Shown here one piece after another: positions 1 to 8,800 of a DNA stretch of 64,000 nt; the first letter of the stretch is position 1; each line of letters begins with the position of its first letter. The DNA is from Gongronella butleri (taxonomy: Eukaryota > Mucoromycota > Mucoromycetes > Mucorales > Cunninghamellaceae). The notes beneath the pieces are model-generated. The model was given only the letters and a program-made list of their open reading frames with translations. It was not told where the DNA came from and did no database searches. The stretch is taken from the NCBI GenBank assembly GCA_025201375.1, contig JAIWZP010000027.1, forward strand, positions 310,001 to 374,000, in the 5' to 3' direction. A program made the translations under genes and the position numbers.

Positions 1-377
1 AGTGAAAAAAAGGGCAAAAAGAGTGAGAGTGGGTGTGGCCTCTTTTTTTTTCGACAAGCCAATTTCTATCCCCAAGGGCGGAGTTGCCTCTTTTGGACCT
101 CGAGCACGAGCGACGCGAAAATTGCGATCAGCAGAGCCTACTGTCAATTTCAGACACTTTTTTCATTTCCTTCTCCTTTATCTTATTTTTGTGTTTTTTT
201 TATTTTCTACTACCCCATCGCTATCCTTCGTTCCTTTCTTTTTTTTTCTTTTCCTTTTGATACCTTTTACCCGTCTCGCCCTTCCATTCCTTTACATAGC
301 GCAGACGCTTGTTTTCCCCTTTTCCTCTCTTTTTCCCTTCCTCTCTTTCTTTTTTTCTTTGTTTCTTTTGACGCACT
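1..377 (+). promoter_or_regulatory. T/C-rich upstream region of the coiled-coil gene
   Basis: No gene is seen here. The plus strand becomes a nearly pure pyrimidine tract (runs of T broken by C) from about position 150 up to the ATG at 378. This is a common look for fungal core promoters and 5' leaders, and the same pattern precedes several other genes in this window. An open frame runs from position 2 to 598, but it reads through the T tract as Phe/Leu runs and overlaps the better-supported gene in another frame. Confidence 0.5.
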
Positions 378-1790
378 ATGAGTGTACAAGCGACGCTCGC
401 CTTTTTAAACGGTCATTCGACAGCTGCGGGCGCAGACGGCTCAACAAATGGGTCAAACACGAGCAATTCGACGAATGCCACGACGCCACCGCCAATGCTT
501 CCTTTGCAAAAGAACAAGGATGCGTGGCGACGGCAGCCACGCACGACGACGGACATGCACGTGGAGGAATTGGAGCAGATGTACCAATCTGCGCTTGACC
601 AGCACGAGGCGGACCAAAAGCTGATTTCCAAGCTGCAATCGGATGTGGAAGCGTTCGAGTGCGACGAGACCAAAGTGCGCGACTTTGAAATCCGTGTCGA
701 ATACCTTGCGCAAAAGCTCGAGCAGGTGTCTGAGGAGCGCGATGCGTTTGAACGCGAATTACTCGAGCTCAAGAAGCGAGTTGCTGCTGTTCCGCCGCCA
801 AGCAGCATTGCCACACCACTGTCGCCAGAATTCAACCCCGAAGACTACCTGTTGCATCCCACCGGCGAGGACGAACACGGCAACGATGTGCCACCCGAGG
901 AAATGGCTTTAAACCACAACCCTGCTGAAGAAAATCAACATTATGACGCCGACGCCGCTGCGCACGACGACGATGTCTACATTGACGACATCCTAGACGC
1001 GTACGAAAACGACAATGCGCATCATGAAGAGGAGCACCAAGAGCAGCAGCTTTTGCAAGAGATTGAGCAAGGAATGAAGATGGCGATGCAACAATACGTG
1101 CTCGATTTGGAGCGCCAGAGGCTGCAGAATCGCCAATTGCAGTCCGTCATTGACAAGCAAGACAAGCTGATCCGTGCCCTGGAAGGTGACTCCCCGGTGG
1201 AAGCGGCGGCGGTGCCCGAAAACAAGGAACAAGGCATAAAGTCCGAGGAAGCGGCGCTGCTGAGACAGCAAGTGGAATTGCAGCGCATCGAGCTGGAGAG
1301 CAAGCGCGATTTGCTGACCCAATTGCTGAATGAGCGCGAAGATCTGCTGAAAAAGGTGCACCGCGACTCCAGCAATCAACAAGTGGACGATTCGACAAGC
1401 CAACAGCAGCAACATCCCTTGTACAGGCACAATTCCAACCGGTCGTCCATCGACATTCTTGCGGAATTGGCTCAATTGGAGGCAGAAATGCCAGTGGCAC
1501 CCATGGCATCGAACCCAATGGAACGCAACACACCCACCCCACCGCCACGCACGCCATTGCCACCTGTTCCCACCACAAATACCACTGGCGACCCGTCGCC
1601 TTCCTTTAGCTACTCGCACCCATCATCCGCGTCGTCCCCCGTCTCTTGGTCGTCGTCGTCCCACGAACATCCCAAAAACACACCAAAAACAAACGACACC
1701 TACGCCGTCCATCCACTCTCGCACGACACACAGCTTCACACCGCCGCCGCATCGCCCCCCAAATCCTTTTGGAAGGCCTACAAGAACTGA
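378..1790 (+). CDS. Coiled-coil protein of unknown function
   Basis: A single-exon gene of 470 residues. I do not recognise the family. Residues about 1-45 are Ser/Thr/Asn-rich and probably disordered. Residues about 60-140 and 225-335 are rich in Glu, Lys, Gln and Leu with heptad-like spacing, so they probably form two coiled coils. Between them lies a very acidic stretch with Asp and His clusters (about 165-220). The C-terminal 130 residues are Pro/Ser/Thr-rich (PTPPPRTPLPPVP-type), which would suit SH3 or WW binding. The ATG at 378 follows a long pyrimidine leader, and no in-frame ATG lies just upstream. A scaffold or polarity-type role would fit this architecture, but that is only inference. 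The large minus-strand open frames inside it are shadows caused by its GC-rich codon use. Confidence 0.75.
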   Translation: MSVQATLAFLNGHSTAAGADGSTNGSNTSNSTNATTPPPMLPLQKNKDAWRRQPRTTTDMHVEELEQMYQSALDQHEADQKLISKLQSDVEAFECDETKVRDFEIRVEYLAQKLEQVSEERDAFERELLELKKRVAAVPPPSSIATPLSPEFNPEDYLLHPTGEDEHGNDVPPEEMALNHNPAEENQHYDADAAAHDDDVYIDDILDAYENDNAHHEEEHQEQQLLQEIEQGMKMAMQQYVLDLERQRLQNRQLQSVIDKQDKLIRALEGDSPVEAAAVPENKEQGIKSEEAALLRQQVELQRIELESKRDLLTQLLNEREDLLKKVHRDSSNQQVDDSTSQQQQHPLYRHNSNRSSIDILAELAQLEAEMPVAPMASNPMERNTPTPPPRTPLPPVPTTNTTGDPSPSFSYSHPSSASSPVSWSSSSHEHPKNTPKTNDTYAVHPLSHDTQLHTAAASPPKSFWKAYKN

Positions 1791-3030
1791 GCATACTGTA
1801 GTCCCCCCCTCCCTCTTTTCCCTTCCCCCCCCTTTTTTTTTCTCTCTTACAACTTGCACACTTGCATCAATTTAGCATCCCCTCTCAGCTTTTCCATTCA
1901 TCAACCGCGCCCTCCTCCTCCCCCTTGTTTCTTTTAGATCACTCCCCTTCCATCCTCTGTATATTGTGACATGCACTCTCAATTCCCTCTTTTAATGGCT
2001 AATTTCGTAATAGCTCCAATTCCAATAATAATCCATTTTTTCCTATCCTTTGTGCATCCTGATGAAGCGCGTGATGCCTCTCCTTGCCATAACTTGTCCA
2101 AGCGCTCATGCTTGGCCGGATAATTCAGGGAAATTGTGACAAAAACGAGCGAAAAAATTAAGAGTGATGTCCCTGACGCGTCCTTTTGTCAAACAATGGC
2201 GATAATGGTGATCGTGGTGGCCTCTGTATCATATTCCGTTACCTACGGCATTGCCTCGACACAAGAGAAAAAAAAAACAGGGCAAGGGGAGACGCGTTGA
2301 CATCATCCCGTTCAATGCAGGAAAAACGGACATGTTGAAGCATGTCTATTCAAAAGTGCCATACCCCATTGGCCACATTGAATATATGGAAGGCCCAATG
2401 GATGACTTCCGCCATGACCCAGCCATTGTGTGTAGCGGTAAAAACAGAGTTGGGTTCCTGGCGATCGATTTTAGGAAAATTCTGACAAGAATAAAAAAAT
2501 AAAAAAGCGGCGAACGTGGTCCGCCCGGTGTTGCAAAAAGGCAATCATGCAGCACAAATCGGGCACAAGTTGTCGTTTTTGGGCACAGATCCACTCCAGG
2601 GTCCTTGGAGGAGGGTCAATTTGATTTTCTGGGAGAGACCATGGGGCACGAGGCAAACCCAAGCAGACCCATTCTTTTATTTATTTTTTCTTGAAGTCAT
2701 GGCCATCCTTTTTGCATTGCATGGGTGATTGTCGATGCATGCCCACTGGGGCGGCAACGCGAAGGTTCAACACGTCCTCTGCCACATGACCAACGCGGGG
2801 AAAAACAAGACGAAAGCGGTCACGTGTGTGTCCTGAAACCACAAATTACCCAAAAGGTGGGCAACCGCCCACGGTGGCAATTCCGACCTCCAAAAGGTAT
2901 GAAAAAGGCGGGGGAGGGGAACGTCATCCCATTTTTTTTCTTTCTCTTTTCTTCTCCTTGCTCCACTCTTTTTTACACTTTTTCGCACTTTTTCACCCCT
3001 TTTCAAGCTTTTTTCTCTGTCTTTTTCAAA
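1791..3030. other. Intergenic region, no convincing gene
   Basis: The first part is C/T-rich 3' flank. An open frame at 2251-2502 begins with TTG rather than ATG and resembles nothing I know, so I do not call it. From about 2930 the sequence turns into the T/C-rich leader of the peptidase gene that starts at 3031. Confidence 0.5.
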
Positions 3031-4913
3031 ATGTCTGGTGTTGCGACGCGTTCTCTTGCCGACCGGCTCAAGCGTTTTACCGTGTACAAGTGCGGTGCGG
3101 ACCTGTCGCACCTCTCGCAGCATGAGCACGCGGCTCTCAAGCATCTTGTCAAGGCGGCCAAGGTCGTTGACGACATTTGGTATCGTCAAATTTGGTCGGG
3201 CGCCACGGCGTTGCGCGAAAAGATCAACCAGGGCAAGGATGAGGAGCTCAAGGAGCTGTTTGATGTGTACAAGGTACAATTGAGGGGGTTGGCCATTGCG
3301 ACGCGTCTCATGGGCAAATCCATTGATCCACGCGCGCATCCAAAGTGGGGACCAGTGCGACGGCGGTGCACAAGATGACATTCATGTTCTTATTGTCAAT
3401 TTTTTTCACAAATAGGGACCCTGGGCAGGCGACGACCACGAGTATCCGTTTGTGCCTGGCGTGCCTGAGCGTCCTGCGGGCGCCAATTACTACCCCGAGG
3501 ACATGACCAAGGAGGAATTCGTCGCGTTTTTGGATGGGTTGTCGCCAGAGGACGCGGCGCAGGCCAAGAGCTTCTATACGGTGATTCGACGCAAATCGGA
3601 TGGCAAGGGCTTGAAAGTGGTCCCGTACGCCGAAGAGTACAAGGATCTGCTTGCGCCACTGCGCGAGCATCTGCTGCACGCGGCCGAGGACCTGGACAAG
3701 GACGAAAAGACCATGACGCAGGGCACGTCCGTAGCGCAATTCCTGCGTTCGCGCGCGGACGCGTTTGTCTCCAATGACTACACGGCTTCGGAACTGGACT
3801 GGCTGCGCCTATGCAAGACCAACAACCTGGAAATCACGCTGGGGCCCTACGAGACGTATGCCGACACGATCAACAGCGCCAAATCGTCGTACGAGTGCTA
3901 CATTGCGGTGCGCGACCCACATGCGTCGGATCTGCTTGAAAAGTTTGCCGATTTGCAGTATGCCGAGGACCACCTGCCTGTGCCTGAAAAGTACAAAAAC
4001 ACAAAACTGACGCCTGCGCCCATCTCCGTGGTCAATCAGCTGTATGCCGGCGGCGACGTGTCTGTGCCCATGACCGCTGCCTTTAATCTGCCAAACGACG
4101 AGAGCGTGATCAAGAAGGGCGGCAGCAAGCTCGTGCTGATCAAAAACGTGCAAGAGGGCAAGTTCCAGCACGTGCTGGTGCCCATTGCCGACCAGGTGCT
4201 GTGTGCCGACCAGCTGGCCTATTTGGACAAGAATGCATTCACCACGCACATCCTGCTGCACGAGGTGTGCCACTCCAATGGCCCCCACGAGACATTGGAC
4301 GGCCACTCGGTGCGCTCAAAGATGAAGGAACACCACTCGGCATTCGAGGAGGCAAAGGCCGACATTGCCGGCCTCTTTGTCTCTGATTTGATGGTGAAAA
4401 AGGGCGTCATTGACGACGTCACGCAAGAACAATTCTGGGTCACGTTCCTGGCGTCGGCGTTCCGCAGCATCCGCTTCGGCATCCAAGAGGCCCACGGCTT
4501 TGGCCAAGTGATGCAGCTCAACTACCTGATTGAAAAGGGTGGCGTCACGTCTGACGCTGAGCATCGCTTCCGCGTCGACTTTGACAAGATCCGCCAGGCG
4601 GTGTCGGACTTGACGCGCGACATTTTGATCTTGCAAGGTGATGGCGACAAGGACGCTGTCGATGCCTTTGCCAAAAAATACGGCTCCATCGAGCCTGCGA
4701 CACGCGCCGCTCTCGATCGCATCGATGATGCAGGTAAAAAAAAAAAAAAAAAAAAAAACAAAGCGGACAGAGAGGAAAGGAAGGGATTGTCACTTCAAAA
4801 TGCGCGACGCGACGGCGGAAGTTCAAATTTGACACTCGTTTTTATTTTATTTTTTTGTTCTAGGCATCCCTGTTGACATCCGCCCTGATTACGATTTGGA
4901 TCACATTGAATAA
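3031..4913 (+). CDS. M49-like zinc peptidase (dipeptidyl-peptidase III-related)
   Basis: Three exons: 3031-3273, 3416-4733 and 4864-4913, giving 536 residues. Both introns are GT-AG and the joins are in frame. The second intron begins GTAAA and continues as a long A run. The metal site is visible: HEVCH (residues 363-367), followed about 25 residues later by EEAKAD (392-397). In family M49 the two His and the first Glu of the second motif bind zinc, and the Glu of HExxH is catalytic. Classical eukaryotic DPP III has a six-residue HELLGH version. This protein has the five-residue HExxH form with a Gly-Pro-His that follows, like the M49-related domain found in bacteria and fused to Nudix in plants. 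No signal peptide is apparent, so it is probably cytosolic. Peptide substrates are likely but unproven. The TAA stop lies inside an AATAAA. Confidence 0.88.
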
Positions 4914-4914
4914 A
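4909..4914 (+). terminator. Putative polyadenylation signal overlapping the peptidase stop codon
   Basis: AATAAA at 4909-4914 contains the TAA stop (4911-4913) of the M49-like peptidase, so the stop codon and the poly(A) hexamer overlap. The function is inferred from the hexamer only. No transcript end is visible in DNA. Confidence 0.4.
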
Positions 4915-5539
4915 GTGTTCTTTTTTGAGATTAAAAGCTGTGAACTCGTGATGCAACTGGGTCAGAGTCGAAACCTCCTACGTATTTTCAATACAGTATC
5001 ACCATTTTCTGCGAAGAAACATCACGTTTCTCGTCAACGATGCGATTAACCCCCTGTTTTTACGTACTTTTTTCCGAGAAGCAAGTACTGTAGCTAAAAT
5101 GCACAAATGACACCAAGTTTCATCAGGTGACTGGCACTCGAGAGCGCGCTGTGTTGATTTTCATCCACGCACGGTTGAACATTTGCTTGTCCAGTTTCTG
5201 CCGAAATATGAATTGAGCATATGATAGGGCCCAATTCACACAAGCAAGTGCGCTCTGTTCTCGATAATGGCTTGGACAACAAGCGCCGATATTTTTTATC
5301 ATTTATTACGTGGAGGTTATATTGTTGAGCACAATCAGCGCAAGCTTCATGTAGGATTGGAGGTTTATGCCAAATTACGCTTTTGGCCGTTCCGACGCAG
5401 AAATTGAACCCCCGCTCTGGTTAGCTTTCCCGCGTCGTGATTGATCCACGTAAAAAAAAAAAAAGGGCGGGGCTCGTTTCGGGAACCGCTCCTTCTTTTT
5501 TCTTCCCTGTCTTTTTCATTCTTATTTACTCAAAGTATT
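4914..5539. other. Intergenic region with TACAGTA-type motifs
   Basis: No gene is seen. The region includes ATACAGTATC near 4993 and GTACTGTAGC near 5087, the same short palindromic words that recur in other non-coding parts of the window. The last 80 bases are the T/C-rich leader of the FKBP gene. Confidence 0.45.
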
Positions 5540-6452
5540 ATGCGTGTCTTGTCACTCTTGCTAGCTAGCGCTGTCAGCGTGTCTTCTGTCTTGGCCATCA
5601 AGGAGCCTCCCACGACTCTTCAAATTGGTAAAAACAACGCTCGGTCCCTCTTTTTTGGTACGTGCTAACCCGTGCAACCTCATCTCTAGGTGTCAAGTAC
5701 CGCGTTCCCGATGAGGAGTGCAAGCAGCGCACCAAGGATGGGTAAATTTTGGCGGACAGGACTCGTCGAGAGGGTTTGAGAAGCGTGTCTAACGCGCTTT
5801 TATTTATTTTTTCAGTGACGTTGTTGCCATGCATTACACAGGCACCCTTTTTGACACGGGTGCCAAGTTCGACAGCAGCTTGGATCGTAATGATCCGTTG
5901 GAGTTCACTCTCGGCACGGGCATGGTGATCCCTGGCTGGGACCAAGGTTTGAAAAAGTAAGATTTATCAAGGTGACCATGCGACGTGGATGAAGTTCTCA
6001 AAATTTTTTTTGTATTGTATAGCATGTGCATTGGCGAGAAGCGCAAGCTGATCATCCCTCCCAACATGGCGTACGGCGACCGCGGCGCCGGCTCGGCCAT
6101 TCCGCCAAAGGCCACTCTCGTCTTTGAGGTCGAATTGGTCGACATCAAGTCGAGCTCGCCGTTCCAGCGCCCTGATACTGGTGCCGAGGCCGCCCAGGCC
6201 TTTGATCTGAATGCCGCGTAAGTTTGCATTTTCCACGCGTGTCACGCACCCCGCCGCTCAATCAACTTTTTTTTTTTTTTTTTTAGCCTGCAATCGCCCA
6301 AGGTGTTGATGATGGGCGGTGCTGGTGTGTTGATTGTCTTGTTGTTGGCCATGATTCTAGGTCGCAAGCCCGCCAAGCCTGTTGCGCCTGCCAAGACTGC
6401 TGCGTCTTCGTCGAACAAGGCTCCCGCCACGCGTTCCAAGCGCAAGGATTAG
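5540..6452 (+). CDS. Membrane-anchored FKBP-type peptidyl-prolyl isomerase of the secretory pathway
   Basis: Five exons: 5540-5627, 5690-5741, 5816-5956, 6023-6217 and 6287-6452, giving 213 residues. All introns are GT-AG. Residues 1-19 form a signal peptide ending near LAIKEPP. The FKBP domain (about 25-145) shows typical features: [32 protein letters not shown], and [13 protein letters not shown]. After the domain comes a linker, then a hydrophobic segment ([19 protein letters not shown]) and a basic tail ending KRKD. The protein is therefore probably a type I membrane protein with its isomerase in the ER lumen, assisting protein folding. Fungal ER FKBPs of the FKBP2/Fpr2 type are usually soluble, so the anchor is notable. 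It is convergent with the peroxiredoxin gene, leaving a 157-bp gap. Confidence 0.93.
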
Positions 6453-6484
6453 GCACATGAATGCCTTTTTTTTCATGAAATCAT

Positions 6485-6490
6485 AATAAA
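6485..6490 (+). terminator. Putative polyadenylation signal of the FKBP gene
   Basis: AATAAA lies 33 bases after the FKBP stop. On the opposite strand TTTATT at 6507-6512 reads as AATAAA for the convergent peroxiredoxin gene, so the two 3' ends may overlap or abut. Based on the hexamers only. Confidence 0.4.
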
Positions 6491-6609
6491 AAAAAGCACT
6501 GTTTTTTTTATTTCATTAGTAAAAGGCGCGAAAAGGAGGGAATGTACACAAAGAGCGAGAAGAGTGAGCAAGGGAGACAAAAAGGGGGACAAAAGGTAGC
6601 CTGGATGGG

Positions 6610-7591
6610 CTAAAAGGGCGATGTCGTGAGACGTAGGTATGGCTTGATGATGCGCACCTCTTTGAACATCTTGTGCGCCTCACTGGTAGTGACATTGGGG
6701 TCAATGATGACGTCGTCGCCTAGGAAAAAAAAGAAAAGGACAAAAACGAGATTAGCACGCGTTCATGACGCGTTTTTTTTTTTTTGTTTGCACTTACCTT
6801 TTTTCCAGTTGGCCGGGGTCGTGATGGCGTGCTTGTCGCCAAGCTGCAGCGAGTCAATGACGCGCAAAATCTCGTCAAAGTTGCGGCCAGTGGAAGCAGG
6901 GTACGCCATGATCAGTCTCACCGTCCTTGCGGGGTCAATGATGAAGACAGAGCGCAGGGTATATGGGATGCCATCGTTGTCGACATTTGTGGGATCTTGA
7001 TTGTCCAGCATGTCGTACAGGGTCGACACATTGCGATCGCCATCCGCAATGATCGGGAATTGTCTACAAAAACGAAAAAAAAAAAAAAGAATGAGCCACT
7101 TTTCGGATCGTCCTCCCCTCCTCCACTGTGGAGTCTCCGTCGTGTTTCAGCGCCTCAGTGCGTCACTCTTTGAATTGGCCCTCCCAATCGCCTCTCATTG
7201 CTTACAGATTGACATTGTTGACCTCATTGATGTCCTTGATCCACTGGTCATGCTCGGCGAGGCCATTGGCAGAGAGCCCAATGACCTTGACGTCTCTGGC
7301 CTCGAATTCGTCTTGTAGCGCAGCCACGAGACCAAGTTCCGTTGTGCACACCGGCGCTAAAATAGCAAAAATGAGCAAAAATGAGCAAAATACACAAAAA
7401 AACGCCACTTGACGCGCGTCCAGCAAAGCCCCCATGACGTGCGTGTGCACCGTGGCAACCCACTTACTAAAGTCTGCAGGATGGGAGAACAGAATACCCC
7501 AGCCGTCACCGAGGTATTCGTAAAAATTGATATCGCCAAGCGTGGACTGGGCTGTAAAGTCAGGGGCAACGTCGCCTAGGCGGATAGGCAT
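6610..7591 (-). CDS. 1-Cys peroxiredoxin (Prx6 type)
   Basis: Four exons on the minus strand: 7591-7468, 7356-7206, 7063-6798 and 6719-6610, giving 216 residues. All introns are GT-AG. The first splice rebuilds the active-site motif HPADFTPVCTTELG, with the peroxidatic Cys at residue 45. That is the only Cys in the protein, which places it in the 1-Cys (Prx6) class: it reduces peroxides and must be recycled by an external thiol. The C-terminal Prx domain is present (GRNFDEILRVIDSLQL, TPANWKKGDDVIIDP), and the length matches the family (about 215-225). No targeting peptide is evident; the start MPIRLGDVAPDF fits a cytosolic form. It shares a 218-bp intergenic region with the divergent rhodanese-methyltransferase gene. 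Confidence 0.95.
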
Positions 7592-7809
7592 GTTTGGAAG
7601 AAGGATAAAGAAAAAAAAAAGTGAAATAAAGGGGAAAAAAAGGCGGGTTTGTTGTATGGCAAGAAACAAAAAAAAAAAAAAAAAAAAAAGTAGCAAAGAA
7701 CTGGTTTGTGTTGCACAGGCGCCCTTTTTTTTTTCGCGCGAATTCGCTTTGCGCGCGAGAGGTGAACCTTGTTTTTTTTTTTTTTTTCCTCCCGCCTTTT
7801 TGTTTTCGT
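7592..7809. promoter_or_regulatory. Shared divergent promoter of the peroxiredoxin and rhodanese-methyltransferase genes
   Basis: Only 218 bases separate two ATGs that point away from each other. The interval holds an A tract of more than 20 bases near 7667-7689 and T tracts near 7725-7734 and 7770-7787. Such tracts disfavour nucleosomes and are typical of bidirectional fungal promoters. No specific transcription-factor site was identified. Shared regulation is an inference from the geometry. Confidence 0.55.
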
Positions 7810-8800
7810 ATGACAACCCAGCGCCTGCTGTCATGGCAGCGGTCGCCTTTCCGCCACCTTTGCCTAGATACGCGTCCTTCCGCCGAGTTTTTGCAACACC
7901 ACCTCTGGCCCTCGGTCAATATTCCCGTGGACCAGCTGAACAAAGTAAAAAGTTTATTCTTCCTCCATGCTCAAAACTCATAAAATATTTGTAAAAAAGC
8001 GAATGGCCGAGCTTCCGCCACGCAACCAACCTTTTGCGCTCGTCACGGACGATTCAGCCGATCGCGACGTTGCTGTCGACTGGCTCGCAGACCACGGCTG
8101 GCACCCGGTCATGATTTTCCGACCGGCCCTGGAACCAAGGTTTTGGGCCGAGGTGGACGCGCTTTATCGCGATAAAAAGCAGAATTGTGATCAAAAGGAC
8201 GATTTTGCGGGACCCGCGCTGCTTTTCCAGCCGCACGCGGTGCTCAGCGACTTTTTGCCACTGTTGCGCGATACGCTCCATGCGGGTAACACGGAGGCGA
8301 ATTCCGAAGTGCACGTGCTCGATGTTGGGTGTGGGTCTGGCAGAGATGTGATGTGGCTGCTGGCGCACCAGCCCAATTGGCACGCCGCGGGCGTCGATAC
8401 GCGCGACAGTGCGCGCGAACGATTTGGCTTGATGACCCAGCAGCTGGAAAACCACGAAAAGCGCGTCTGTTTTGTCCAAACCAAGGTTGGCAAGACCATT
8501 GAGGGGTTGCCGCGCCAGCAGTACGATCTGGTTCTCATGCTGCGATGCTTGTTGAGGCCCTTTATGGATGGTGCTCTGCCAACTCTTGTACGGCCGGGTG
8601 GCCTCTTTGTCATCTCACAATTCGTCGACCAAGGCGTCTACACGCAGCCCAGGCAGGCCCAGAGGCTGCGCATCGATGAAGTGGACCAATGGGCGCAGCG
8701 CGCCAATTTTAACATCCTCGTCAGCCGCATCGAGACGATCGAGGACGGCCGACCCGTGCATTCTGCCATTCTCCAGCGTGCATCGGCGCCTCCATCATGA
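7810..8800 (+). CDS. Rhodanese-like domain fused to a SAM-dependent methyltransferase
   Basis: Two exons, 7810-7944 and 8000-8800, joined in phase 0 across a 55-bp GT-AG intron, giving 311 residues. The intron interrupts the N-terminal domain, and splicing unites its two halves. Residues about 18-90 are rhodanese-like: CLDTRPSAEF, then NIPVDQL, then a strand and helix FALVTDDSADRDVAVDWLADHGW. The loop that normally reads Cys-x-x-Gly-x-Arg is DDSADR here (62-67), so the catalytic Cys is Asp and the domain should lack sulfurtransferase activity. Residues about 145-305 form a class I methyltransferase with motif I VLDVGCGSGRD and a later VRPGGLFVISQF strand. The substrate is unknown. The rhodanese part may now serve binding or sensing. 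The pairing with peroxiredoxin hints at redox or sulfur metabolism, but that is speculative. Confidence 0.85.

Noticed and set aside
2..598. 198-codon plus-strand frame at the left edge
   Set aside because: It reads a T/C-rich leader as Phe/Leu/Ser runs and then overlaps the coiled-coil gene in another frame. The 470-residue frame starting at 378 is far more protein-like.
993..1619. 208-codon minus-strand frame inside the coiled-coil gene
   Set aside because: It is a shadow produced by Gln/Glu-rich codons of the plus-strand gene and has a His/Leu/Val-rich translation with no motif.
2251..2502. 83-codon frame beginning with a basic stretch
   Set aside because: It starts at TTG, has no ATG near the beginning, no recognisable domain, and no good splice partners.
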